A DNA stretch of 64,000 nt from the NCBI RefSeq assembly GCF_002154575.1, contig NZ_MUBA01000067.1, positions 1 through 64,000 of the forward strand, given 5' to 3'. The notes below the pieces were generated by a model. It had not been told where the DNA came from and did no database searches. It saw only the letters and a program-made list of their open reading frames with translations. The translations under genes and the position numbers were made by a program. Below are positions 17,277-25,853 of the stretch, one piece after another (within the stretch, counting starts at the first letter, position 1; the number at the start of each line of letters is the position of its first letter). The DNA is from Streptomyces bobili (GTDB taxonomy: Bacteria; Actinomycetota; Actinomycetes; Streptomycetales; Streptomycetaceae).

Positions 17277-18539
17277 ATGGCCGTCGTCCGCGATCTACGC
17301 GTCCTACTGCGCTTCGGCAATTTCCGGCGCCTGCTCGCCGTACGGCTCCTCTCCCAGTGCGCCGACGGCGTCTACCAGGTCGCCCTCGCGGCATACGTCG
17401 TCTTCTCCCCGGAGAAACAGACCTCGGCCACCGCGATCGCCTCCGCCATGGCGGTCCTGCTGCTCCCGTACTCCCTGGTGGGCCCCTTCGCCGGCGTCCT
17501 CCTCGACCGCTGGCGCCGCCGCCAGGTGTTCCTCTACGGAAACCTCCTGCGCGCCCTGCTGGCGTCCGTCACCGCCGTCCTGATCATCGGCGGCGTTCCG
17601 GACTGGCTCTTCTACGCCTCCGCCCTCTGCGTCACCGCGGTCAACCGCTTCGTCCTCGCCGGCCTCTCGGCTGCTCTGCCACGAGTGGTCGACGCCGAGC
17701 GCCTGGTCATCGCCAACTCCCTCTCGCCGACCGCCGGGACGCTTGCCGCGACCGCGGGGGGAGGCCTCGCCTTCGGAGTCCGGCTGCTGGTCGCGGACTC
17801 CGACGCCGCCGTCGTCCTGCTGGGCTCAGCGCTGTACCTGTGCGCCGCTCTGGTGTCCCTGCGTCTGGCGGTGGACCTGCTCGGCCCCGAGCGGGAACGG
17901 GTCCCGCCCCGCCTCACAGCGGCTCTCCGGGGCACGGCCCGTGGTCTGGCGGCCGGCCTGCGACACCTCGCCGAGCCAGGTCGCCGGCAGACCGCCTGGG
18001 CGCTCGGCGCGATCACGCTGATGCGGTTCTGCTACGGCGCCCTCACGGTCATGATGCTGATGCTCTGCCGGTACGCCTGGTCCTCCGACTCCGAGGAGGG
18101 GCTGGCCCTGCTCGGGCTGGCGGTGGGCATCGCAGGCCTGGGCTTCTTCGTGGCGGCCGTGGTGACCCCGTCGGCGGCCGGGCGACTGGGTCCCGGCCGC
18201 TGGATCGTGGTCTGCTCGGCCTCGGCAGCCGTCCTGGAGCTCACGCTGATGCTCCCGTTCACCGAAGCCGCCGCGTTCACTGCGGCCTTCGTCCTGGGGC
18301 TCGTCACCCAGGGCGCGAAGATCGCCACCGACACCATCGTCCAGTCCTCCGTGGAAGACGGGTTCCGCGGCCGCACCTTCTCCCTCTACGACGTGCTGTT
18401 CAACGTCGCCTTCGTCGGCGCTGCCGGAGTGGCCGCCGTGATGCTGCCGCCGGACGGGCGCTCTACGGCCCTGGTGGTCACGGTCGCCGTTACCTACGGG
18501 GCGGTTTCCGTAGCAATGGCCCGATTTACGCGTCAGTAA
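17277..18539 (+). CDS. Major facilitator superfamily transporter
   Basis: A 420-residue polytopic membrane protein with about 12 helices. Between the second and third helices is the MFS loop SLVGPFAGVLLDRWRRRQV, the family's conserved D-R-x-x-R-R signature. It is probably a drug or metabolite exporter; the substrate cannot be predicted. The ATG at 17277 (MAVVRDLRVLLRF) is used. An in-frame GTG five codons upstream (17262) is an equally possible start, since neither has a clear ribosome-binding site. Its own transcript probably begins after the ino1 terminator. Confidence 0.88.
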   Translation: MAVVRDLRVLLRFGNFRRLLAVRLLSQCADGVYQVALAAYVVFSPEKQTSATAIASAMAVLLLPYSLVGPFAGVLLDRWRRRQVFLYGNLLRALLASVTAVLIIGGVPDWLFYASALCVTAVNRFVLAGLSAALPRVVDAERLVIANSLSPTAGTLAATAGGGLAFGVRLLVADSDAAVVLLGSALYLCAALVSLRLAVDLLGPERERVPPRLTAALRGTARGLAAGLRHLAEPGRRQTAWALGAITLMRFCYGALTVMMLMLCRYAWSSDSEEGLALLGLAVGIAGLGFFVAAVVTPSAAGRLGPGRWIVVCSASAAVLELTLMLPFTEAAAFTAAFVLGLVTQGAKIATDTIVQSSVEDGFRGRTFSLYDVLFNVAFVGAAGVAAVMLPPDGRSTALVVTVAVTYGAVSVAMARFTRQ

Positions 18540-18664
18540 GTGTCACATCAATGCCACAGACTCCCCCTGGGCTACAGGGTTGTCAGTGGCGGCCGGTAGT
18601 TTACGTGCGTCTTATCTCGCGTCTCACGCGTCACACACCTAATGCTCTCTAGGGGGACCCCCAA

Positions 18665-19162
18665 GTGACGACTCCGCCGCCTCAGGGCGAGAATCCGTTT
18701 GCGCAGCAGGGCCAGCAGCCCTACGGCCAGCCCCAGGGCCAGGCTCCGTACCCGCCGCAGCCCGGCTTCCCGCAGCAGGCCACCTCGCCCTACGGAGCGG
18801 TCCCCCCGGCGCCGCCCAGTCGCAAGATCAGCTTCAAGCTGATCAAGAACATCGTGATCGTCCTGGCCGTCATCGGTGTGGGTGTCGCTTACTTCATAAC
18901 GAGCCAGGACAACGCCAGCGCCGCAGCGGTCGGCGACTGCATGCACCGTGGCAGCACGAATGACAATGACCCCGACCTCGAGATCGTCGAGTGCAGTTCC
19001 TCGAAGGCCCAGTACGTGGTGCTGGCGAAGGTCAAGGGCGACTACTCCGCGGTCTCCGCAGAGACCAAGTGCTCGGCAGAGGCCAAGGACTTCCAGTACA
19101 CGTACACCGAGACCGGTGACGGCAGTAACTTCCTGCTCTGCCTGAAGGACTACGCGAAGTAA
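18665..19162 (+). CDS. Proline-rich single-pass membrane protein, function unknown
   Basis: A 165-residue protein. Residues 1-50 are a Pro/Gln/Gly-rich cytoplasmic tail (repeats of QPYGQPQGQ type). One membrane helix follows at about 60-80 (NIVIVLAVIGVGVAYFI), then an ~80-residue exported domain with four cysteines (AVGDCMHR, IVECSS, TKCSAE, LLCLKD) that could form two disulphides. This layout is common among actinobacterial LppU-like exported proteins. The start is GTG at 18665 after AGGGGGACC. It converges on the CCA-adding enzyme gene with two parS hairpins between them. Confidence 0.8.
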   Translation: MTTPPPQGENPFAQQGQQPYGQPQGQAPYPPQPGFPQQATSPYGAVPPAPPSRKISFKLIKNIVIVLAVIGVGVAYFITSQDNASAAAVGDCMHRGSTNDNDPDLEIVECSSSKAQYVVLAKVKGDYSAVSAETKCSAEAKDFQYTYTETGDGSNFLLCLKDYAK

Positions 19163-19172
19163 GACAGTCGCA

Positions 19173-19212
19173 GCCAAGGGGCGGTGTTTCACGTGAAACA
19201 CCGCCCCTTGGC
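19173..19212. terminator. 40-bp perfect palindrome centred on parS
   Basis: A perfect 20+20 bp palindrome whose core is the parS at 19186. It lies 11 bp after the stop codon of the proline-rich membrane-protein gene. As RNA it would fold into a long GC-rich hairpin, so it probably acts as a terminator as well as a ParB site. Confidence 0.75.
19186..19199. promoter_or_regulatory. parS site inside a 40-bp palindrome
   Basis: Perfect GTTTCACGTGAAAC at the exact centre of the 19173-19212 palindrome. Confidence 0.95.
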
Positions 19213-19217
19213 ATATC

Positions 19218-19255
19218 GAAGCGGGTCATGTTTCACGTGAAACATGACCCGCTTC
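19218..19255. terminator. 38-bp perfect palindrome centred on parS
   Basis: A perfect 19+19 bp palindrome whose core is the parS at 19230. It lies 6 bp before the leftward stop codon of the CCA-adding enzyme gene, so it should terminate that gene. Its arms differ in sequence from those of the neighbouring palindrome. Confidence 0.75.
19230..19243. promoter_or_regulatory. parS site inside a 38-bp palindrome
   Basis: Perfect GTTTCACGTGAAAC at the centre of the 19218-19255 palindrome, 44 bp from the previous parS. Confidence 0.95.
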
Positions 19256-19261
19256 GCACTC

Positions 19262-20728
19262 TCAGCCCTGCTTGACCCACCACTCCCGGAGCGCCGCCAC
19301 CGCCGCGTCGTACCCCATCGGCCCGTTCTCCAGCCGCAGCTCCAGCAGGTGCTTGTACGCCTTGCCGACCGCGGGACCGGGACCGATACCCAGGATCTCC
19401 ATGATCTGGTTGCCGTCGAGGTCCGGGCGGATCGAGTCCAGCTCCTCCTGCTCCTTCAGCTCGTCGATGCGCTCCTGGAGCCCGTCGTACGCACGCGAGA
19501 GCGCGGTCGCCCTGCGCTTGTTGCGCGTCGTGCAGTCCGAGCGAGTCAACTTGTGCAGACGCTCGAGGAGCGGTCCGGCATCCCTGACGTACCGGCGGAC
19601 AGCGGAGTCCGTCCATTCACCGGTGCCGTAGCCGTGGAAGCGCAGGTGAAGTTCGACCAGTCGCGAGACGTCCTTCACCAGTTCGTTGGAGTACTTCAGC
19701 GCGGTCATGCGCTTCTTGGTCATCTTCGCGCCGACCACCTCGTGGTGGTGGAAGGAGACCCGGCCGTCCTCCTCGAACCGACGGGTGCGCGGCTTGCCGA
19801 TGTCGTGCAGCAGCGCGGCCAGACGCAGGGTGAGGTCAGGCCCGTCCTCCTCAAGCTCGATCGCCTGCTCCAGCACGATCAGCGTGTGCTCGTAGACATC
19901 CTTGTGCCGGTGGTGCTCGTCGCTCTCCAGCCGCAGGGCGGGCAGCTCCGGCAGCACGTGATCGGCGAGCCCGGTGTCGACGAGCAGCGTCAGGCCCTTG
20001 CGCGGGTGCGTGGAGAGGATCAGCTTGTTGAGCTCGTCCCGGACCCGCTCGGCCGAGACGATCTCGAGCCGTCCGGCCATCCCGGTCATCGCCGCGATGA
20101 CCTCCGGGGCCACCTCGAAGTCGAGCTGGGCAGCGAAACGGGCGGCACGCATCATTCGCAGAGGATCGTCCGAGAAGGACTCCTCGGGCGTCCCCGGCGT
20201 GCGCAGCACCTGTGCGGCGAGGTCGTCGAGGCCACCGTGGGGGTCGATGAACTCCTTTTCCGGGAGCGCCACGGCCATCGCGTTCACCGTGAAGTCCCGC
20301 CGGACCAGGTCCTGCTCGATGGAGTCGCCGTACGACACCTCGGGCTTGCGGGACGTGCGGTCGTAGGCCTCCGAGCGGTAGGTGGTCACCTCGATCTGGA
20401 AGCTTCGGTCAGTGTCTCCGACCCGGGCTTCCTTCTGCGCGGCCACCGTGCCGAAGGCAATCCCGACCTCCCACACGGCATCCGCCCAGGGCCGGATGAT
20501 CTTCAGTACGTCCTCTGGGCGGGCGTCGGTCGTGAAGTCCAGGTCGTTGCCGAGCCTGCCGAGCAACGCGTCCCGGACCGAGCCTCCGACCAGGGCGAGT
20601 GAGAACCCGGCCTCCTGGAATCGGCGGGCTAGGTCGTCGGCGACAGGAGCCACCCGCAGGAGTTCACTCACCGCGCGGTGCTGCACCTGGCTCAGGGCAC
20701 TGAGGCTGTCTTCGTTGGCGTTCGGCAC
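19262..20728 (-). CDS. pcnA: CCA tRNA nucleotidyltransferase
   Basis: A 488-residue class II nucleotidyltransferase that adds or repairs the 3' CCA of tRNAs. The head domain has LVGGSVRDALLG and LDFTTDARPE (the catalytic Asp pair), then RRDFTVNAMAV and the RRxxRFxxQ-like region RMMRAARFAAQ. The C-terminal half carries an HD-type motif, LLHDIGKPRTR with HHHEVVGAKM, as in actinobacterial PcnA. The start is GTG at 20728 (PNANEDSL), the N-terminus known from other Streptomyces. A longer in-frame ATG exists at 20806. No strong ribosome-binding site is seen for either. Confidence 0.93.
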   Translation of the reverse strand: MPNANEDSLSALSQVQHRAVSELLRVAPVADDLARRFQEAGFSLALVGGSVRDALLGRLGNDLDFTTDARPEDVLKIIRPWADAVWEVGIAFGTVAAQKEARVGDTDRSFQIEVTTYRSEAYDRTSRKPEVSYGDSIEQDLVRRDFTVNAMAVALPEKEFIDPHGGLDDLAAQVLRTPGTPEESFSDDPLRMMRAARFAAQLDFEVAPEVIAAMTGMAGRLEIVSAERVRDELNKLILSTHPRKGLTLLVDTGLADHVLPELPALRLESDEHHRHKDVYEHTLIVLEQAIELEEDGPDLTLRLAALLHDIGKPRTRRFEEDGRVSFHHHEVVGAKMTKKRMTALKYSNELVKDVSRLVELHLRFHGYGTGEWTDSAVRRYVRDAGPLLERLHKLTRSDCTTRNKRRATALSRAYDGLQERIDELKEQEELDSIRPDLDGNQIMEILGIGPGPAVGKAYKHLLELRLENGPMGYDAAVAALREWWVKQG

Positions 20729-20984
20729 AACAGAAGAGGGTACGTGGCCCGGCACGGCGCGGGCGCCCCCATTAGGACGGACCGCCCCCCTCCACGACAG
20801 CCTCATAAGGCTGCATTTGCGACATACACGACTGTGCCTCTTTATGCGCGCACATAGGGGATACCGCCGAGCTCGCAGCTGATCTTGTGGAGCAGACCGC
20901 GGCACTTCCTCTCAGCGGGCATCGTTACCATGCGTGGACGCACATTCCGACGACCACTGACGACGACGAGGGACGGACGAGCGC

Positions 20985-23369
20985 GTGGCCGAGGCGGCAG
21001 ACTTCCCGGGGATGACTCCCTCACCTGCCCGCCGGTGGCTGCGGCGCACCGGAGCACTGCTCGCGGGGGCGCCTCTGCTGGCCGGGCTGCTCCAGCTGCC
21101 CGTGTCCTCGGCGCACGCCGCGGAACCAACCGTCGCCAAAGAAGCCTCCGACGCGGGCGCGGTGACCGTCGCCGTGGATTCGCTCAGCCCCAGCGTCCCC
21201 ACCGAGGGTGACACGCTGACCGTCTCCGGCACGGTGACCAACAAGGGGAAGCAAACCGTCACGGACGCTCATGTGGACCTGCGTCTGGGATCCGCTCTGA
21301 CCACCCGCTCGGCGATCGACAGCACGGCCACGCGGTCGGACGACATCTCCAGTCCCACCGGATCCGTCGTGGGCGACAAGTACGTCGCCGAGTTCCCCAA
21401 GCTCACTCCCGGGGTCTCCGAGCAGTTCAGCATCTCCGTACCGGTCGAGGAGCTCGACCTCGGGGACGGCGGCGTGTACCCGCTGGGCGTCGCCCTGTCG
21501 GGCGAGACGTCCGCGAAGCCGTGGGAGCGGGTGCTGGGCGTCCAGCGGACGTTCCTGCCGTGGCAGCCCGACGAGGCCGCCGCCAGAACGCGTACGACCG
21601 TGCTGTGGCCACTGATCTCGGATGTCCATATGACGGCCGAGACCGCGTCGAACGAACAGCAGACCCCGGTGTTCCTCAATGACGACCTCGCTGCGGAGAT
21701 CTCTCCCGGCGGCCGCCTCGACCAGCTCCTGAGCCTCGGCAAGAGCCTTGACGTGACGTGGGTGATCGACCCGGCCCTGCTGGCCTCCGTGGACGCGATG
21801 ACCGAGCGGTACGACATCGTCGACGGTGACACCACCACGGCAGGCGAGCACCAGGCCGTCGCCGGCCAGTGGCTCGCCGAACTTCAGCAGGCCGTGCAGG
21901 GCAAACAGGTAGTCGCCCTGCCCTACGCCGACCCCGACCTGGCCTCCCTCGCGCACAGCGGCACCAGCGTCACCGGCTCCCTGAACCAGCTCAAGGCCGC
22001 CACCGATGTCGCCGCCAGCACGGTGGAGACCGTGCTCCATGTGACACCCAGCACCGACTTCGCCTGGCCGGTGGAGGGTGCTGTCGACCCGTCGATCGTG
22101 AAGGTCGCCACCTCTGCGGGCGCCGACAAGGTGATCGCGCGCAGCGACAGCCTCACGGAGAAGGGCGGCCTGTCGTACACCCCCTCCGCGGCCCGCCCCA
22201 TCGGCGGCGGCACCACGGCGGTGGTCGCGGACTCCCGGCTGTCGGAGGCGTTCCAGGGCGACCTCACGACGGCCTCCGCCTCCACGCGCGCCGTGCAGGA
22301 GTTCCTCGCGCAGAGCCTGTCGCTGAATCTCCAGACGGCCAAGCAGCGCAGCATCGTCGTCGCCCCCCAGCGCATGCCGACCGCGGGTCAGGCGCAGGCG
22401 ATGGCGGAAGCGGTCAGCGCCCTGCAGGGCGGAACCTGGTCGCAGGCCCAGCAGCTCACGGCGACCGCCGCGGCCAAGCCCGACCCCGGCGCCACGACGA
22501 AGGTGCCGTCGCGGTCGGCGTACCCCTCCTCGCTCGCCAAGCGGGAGCTGCCGCGGTCGGCCTTCGTGGACATCGCGACCACGCAGGACCGGCTCGACAA
22601 CTTCAAGGTGGTCCTGACCGACGCCTCCCGGGTGGTGACCCCCTTCGGCCGTGCCATCAACCGCGAGATGTCCACCTCCTGGCGGGGTCGGACGGCCGCG
22701 GCGAGCAGCTTCCGCCAGGGCGTCCAGACCTACCTCACCACGCTGACCGAACAGGTCAAACTGATCCAGAAGTCGGAGCTCAAGCTCTCCGGACGCAGCG
22801 CCACCATCCCGGTGACCGTGCAGAACAACCTCGTGCAGGGTGTCGACCACCTGGTGCTCCGGCTCACCTCGACGAATCCGACCCGTCTCGAGATCGACGG
22901 CAAGGCCTATGCCGAGCAGGGCATCGAAGTCTCCGGTGGGCACAGCACGACGGTGAAGTTCACCACCTCTGCCAAGGCCAACGGCCAGGCGGCGGTCATC
23001 GCCCAGCTGTACACGGAGGACGGCAGGGCATACGGCGCGCCGGTGACCTTCGACGTGAAGGTCACCGAGTTCACGGCCACCGTGATGCTCGTCATCGGCG
23101 GCGGTTTCCTGCTGCTCGTGCTGGCCGGCTTCCGGATGTACACCCAGCGCAAGCGCGCCGCGGCCCGGGAGGCCGAGGACAACACCACCGCCGAGACGGC
23201 CCCGGCCTCCGAAACGTCCGAGAGCACACAGGACTCCGCGAACGGACCCGACGCAGAGTCGGACGCCCGGTCCGGGGCAGACGACCCGGTGCAGCCGAGT
23301 GACGGGACACCGGACACCGCAGCGGAAAGCACCGGCCCGTCCGGGACGGGTGAGAGAGTGGACCGTTGA
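20985..23369 (+). CDS. DUF6049 exported membrane-anchored protein
   Basis: A 794-residue protein with an N-terminal signal sequence (RRTGALLAGAPLLAGLLQLPVSSAHA, about residues 18-45). A large extracytoplasmic region follows, with an Ig-like strand pattern near 55-150 (LTVSGTVTNKGKQTVTD). A single membrane helix lies near 695-715 and a Ser/Glu-rich cytoplasmic tail ends it. It starts with GTG at 20985. The function is unknown, but its place immediately before murJ is conserved, and mycobacteria carry a similar-size protein (Rv3909) beside mviN. This argues for a part in lipid II export or wall assembly. Confidence 0.88.
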   Translation: MAEAADFPGMTPSPARRWLRRTGALLAGAPLLAGLLQLPVSSAHAAEPTVAKEASDAGAVTVAVDSLSPSVPTEGDTLTVSGTVTNKGKQTVTDAHVDLRLGSALTTRSAIDSTATRSDDISSPTGSVVGDKYVAEFPKLTPGVSEQFSISVPVEELDLGDGGVYPLGVALSGETSAKPWERVLGVQRTFLPWQPDEAAARTRTTVLWPLISDVHMTAETASNEQQTPVFLNDDLAAEISPGGRLDQLLSLGKSLDVTWVIDPALLASVDAMTERYDIVDGDTTTAGEHQAVAGQWLAELQQAVQGKQVVALPYADPDLASLAHSGTSVTGSLNQLKAATDVAASTVETVLHVTPSTDFAWPVEGAVDPSIVKVATSAGADKVIARSDSLTEKGGLSYTPSAARPIGGGTTAVVADSRLSEAFQGDLTTASASTRAVQEFLAQSLSLNLQTAKQRSIVVAPQRMPTAGQAQAMAEAVSALQGGTWSQAQQLTATAAAKPDPGATTKVPSRSAYPSSLAKRELPRSAFVDIATTQDRLDNFKVVLTDASRVVTPFGRAINREMSTSWRGRTAAASSFRQGVQTYLTTLTEQVKLIQKSELKLSGRSATIPVTVQNNLVQGVDHLVLRLTSTNPTRLEIDGKAYAEQGIEVSGGHSTTVKFTTSAKANGQAAVIAQLYTEDGRAYGAPVTFDVKVTEFTATVMLVIGGGFLLLVLAGFRMYTQRKRAAAREAEDNTTAETAPASETSESTQDSANGPDAESDARSGADDPVQPSDGTPDTAAESTGPSGTGERVDR

Positions 23370-23413
23370 GGATGTCGTGGCCGGTCGGCCCGGAACGATG
23401 AGGTGGGGTAACC

Positions 23414-25717
23414 ATGAACGCGCCGTACGACGGTGACCGCGGCCAGGCCGCGGGCAGCTCGGGGTATCCCGAGGGCCCGCCGCCCGAGCACGGCCAGGTG
23501 CCGCCGCAGCACCCCGCGGACATGTACCTCCAGGACGCCTACGACCAGGACCCTTACAGGTCCCAGGACCTCACCGCTCAGGATCCGGTCGCCGAGGCGC
23601 TCTACGACCGTGCCGCGCACCCCCCGCCGCCGCCCGGGGCCCACTCTCCCCAGCAGCCGCTCTACGGCCCGCCGCAGCAGTCCCCCTATGCGCCCGACCC
23701 ACACGTCTGGGCCCAGACGCCCGCGCCCGAGCCGGAGGGCCCGACGCAGTATCTGCCGTACGGCGACGACCCCCGGACCACCCAGTTCGTGGGCGTCGAC
23801 GACCTCGTCACGCACTCCGGCGAGGAGCGCCACGAGCCGGACGCCTTCGCCCATCTCTTCCGCGACCAGCAGCAGGGCGGCGCGCGCCCGCCGATGGGTG
23901 CGCCCGCGGTACCGGAGCCGGCACACGCTCCGGGCGGATACGTCCCGAGCGGACAGGCTCCGGGGGCGCAGTACCAGGCTTCCGCGGCCGCCCATGCGTC
24001 GGTGCCCGCCGATCCGGCCTCCGGCGTCGACCAGACGATGAACCTCACCGCCACCCCGGCGGCCCCGGCACCCTCCTCGAAGAAGAGCGGGCGGGCCTCG
24101 GGACTGCTGAAGTCGAGCGCCGTGATGGCGGCGGGCACGATGGTCTCGCGGCTGACAGGGTTCATCCGGTCGGCGATGATCGTGTCCGCCCTGGGGCTCG
24201 GCTTCCTCGGCGACTCCTTCCAGGTCGCCTACCAGCTGCCGACCATGATCTACATCCTGACCGTCGGTGGTGGCCTCAACTCCGTCTTCGTACCGCAGCT
24301 CGTCCGCGCCATGAAGGAGGACGACGACGGCGGCGAGGCGTACGCCAACCGCCTGCTGACGCTCGTGATGGTGGCCCTGGCCGCACTCACCGGGCTCGCG
24401 ATGTTCGCCGCGCCGCTCCTGGTCCGCATGCTGGCGAACCCGGTCGCCAACAACCCCGCGGCCAACGAGGTCGCCGTCACCTTCACGCGCTACTTCCTGC
24501 CCTCGATCTTCTTCATGGGCGTCCACGTGGTGATGGGCCAGATCCTCAACGCGCGCGGGAAGTTCGGCGCGATGATGTGGACCCCCGTCCTGAACAACGT
24601 CGTCATCATCGTGACCCTCGGCATGTTCCTCTGGGTGTACGGCACCGCGGCGGACTCTGACATGAGCGTCACGAACATCCCGCCGCAGGGCCAACGGCTG
24701 CTCGGCATCGGCATCCTGCTCGGCCTGGTCGTCCAGGCCCTCGCGATGATCCCGTACCTGCGCGAGACCGGCTTCCGGATGCGGCTGCGCTTCGACTGGA
24801 AGGGCCACGGGCTCGGCAAGGCAGCCATGCTCGCCAAGTGGACGATCCTGTTCGTCCTGGCCAACCAGGCGGGCGCACTGGTCGTCACCCAGTTGTCCAC
24901 CGCCGCCGGCATCGACTCGGGCGTCAAGGGCACCGGTTTCGCCGCCTACGCCAACGCACAGCTGATCTGGGGCCTGCCGCAGGCCATCATCACCGTGTCC
25001 CTCATGGCCGCGCTGCTGCCCCGCATCTCGCGCTCGGCTGCCGAACAGGACGCGGGTGCCGTCCGCGACGACATCTCCCAGGGTCTACGCACCACAGCCG
25101 TCGCGATCGTGCCCATCGCCTTCGGCTTCATCGCTCTCGGCATCCCGATGTGCACCCTGATCTTCGGCTCCTCGGGCATCAGCGAGGCCACGAACATGGG
25201 CTTCATGCTGATGGCCTTCGGGCTCGGCCTGATCCCCTACTCGGTGCAGTACGTCGTCCTGCGCGCCTTCTACGCCTACGAGGACACGCGAACCCCCTTC
25301 TACAACACGGTGATCGTGGCGGCCGTCAACGCCGTCGCCTCCGCCACGTGCTACTTCGTACTCCCGGCCCGCTGGGCCGTGGTCGGCATGGCCGCCTCGT
25401 ACGGTCTGGCCTACGTCATCGGTGTCGGCGTCGCCTGGAACCGGCTGCGCAAGCGGCTCGGCGGGGACCTGGACGGCTCCCGCGTGCTGCGGACGTACGC
25501 ACGGCTGTGCATCGCCGCCGTACCGGCCGCCCTGCTCAGCGGCGCCGCCTGCTACGGCATCGCACAGACTCTCGGCCAGGGTGTCGTCGGTTCCTTCGCC
25601 GCGCTGCTGGCCGGCGGAGGCGTCCTGCTCGGCGTGTTCTTCGTCGCCGCCCGCCGTATGCGCATCGAGGAGCTCAACTCGCTGGTCGGTATGGTGCGCG
25701 GACGCCTGGGTCGCTGA
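23414..25717 (+). CDS. murJ: Lipid II flippase MurJ (MviN) with long N-terminal tail
   Basis: A 767-residue MOP-superfamily flippase that moves lipid II to the outer face of the membrane. The transmembrane core (14 helices, from about residue 228) opens with SSAVMAAGTMVSRLTGFIRS and has GLNSVFVPQLVRA and YFLPSIFFMG. The first ~225 residues are a Pro/Gln/Gly-rich cytoplasmic tail absent from E. coli MurJ. Unlike mycobacterial MviN, no pseudokinase domain follows the last helix; that function is in the next gene. The ATG at 23414 follows GAGGTGGGG. Confidence 0.95.
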   Translation: MNAPYDGDRGQAAGSSGYPEGPPPEHGQVPPQHPADMYLQDAYDQDPYRSQDLTAQDPVAEALYDRAAHPPPPPGAHSPQQPLYGPPQQSPYAPDPHVWAQTPAPEPEGPTQYLPYGDDPRTTQFVGVDDLVTHSGEERHEPDAFAHLFRDQQQGGARPPMGAPAVPEPAHAPGGYVPSGQAPGAQYQASAAAHASVPADPASGVDQTMNLTATPAAPAPSSKKSGRASGLLKSSAVMAAGTMVSRLTGFIRSAMIVSALGLGFLGDSFQVAYQLPTMIYILTVGGGLNSVFVPQLVRAMKEDDDGGEAYANRLLTLVMVALAALTGLAMFAAPLLVRMLANPVANNPAANEVAVTFTRYFLPSIFFMGVHVVMGQILNARGKFGAMMWTPVLNNVVIIVTLGMFLWVYGTAADSDMSVTNIPPQGQRLLGIGILLGLVVQALAMIPYLRETGFRMRLRFDWKGHGLGKAAMLAKWTILFVLANQAGALVVTQLSTAAGIDSGVKGTGFAAYANAQLIWGLPQAIITVSLMAALLPRISRSAAEQDAGAVRDDISQGLRTTAVAIVPIAFGFIALGIPMCTLIFGSSGISEATNMGFMLMAFGLGLIPYSVQYVVLRAFYAYEDTRTPFYNTVIVAAVNAVASATCYFVLPARWAVVGMAASYGLAYVIGVGVAWNRLRKRLGGDLDGSRVLRTYARLCIAAVPAALLSGAACYGIAQTLGQGVVGSFAALLAGGGVLLGVFFVAARRMRIEELNSLVGMVRGRLGR

Positions 25718-25853
25718 GGCAGGGGTAAGCGCACAACCATCGTCCGCCGCCGCGTGTCGTGCATAGCGGCGGACTGTGGGCACAATTGGGTTCGGCGTCG
25801 GACGGCGCGCACGAGGTCGGACGGCGCGCATGGATGGGGAGGCAGGGACGACG

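Noticed and set aside
15995-17320. 441-codon minus-strand frame
   Set aside because: It is antisense to the inositol-phosphate synthase gene and lacks a ribosome-binding site or motif.
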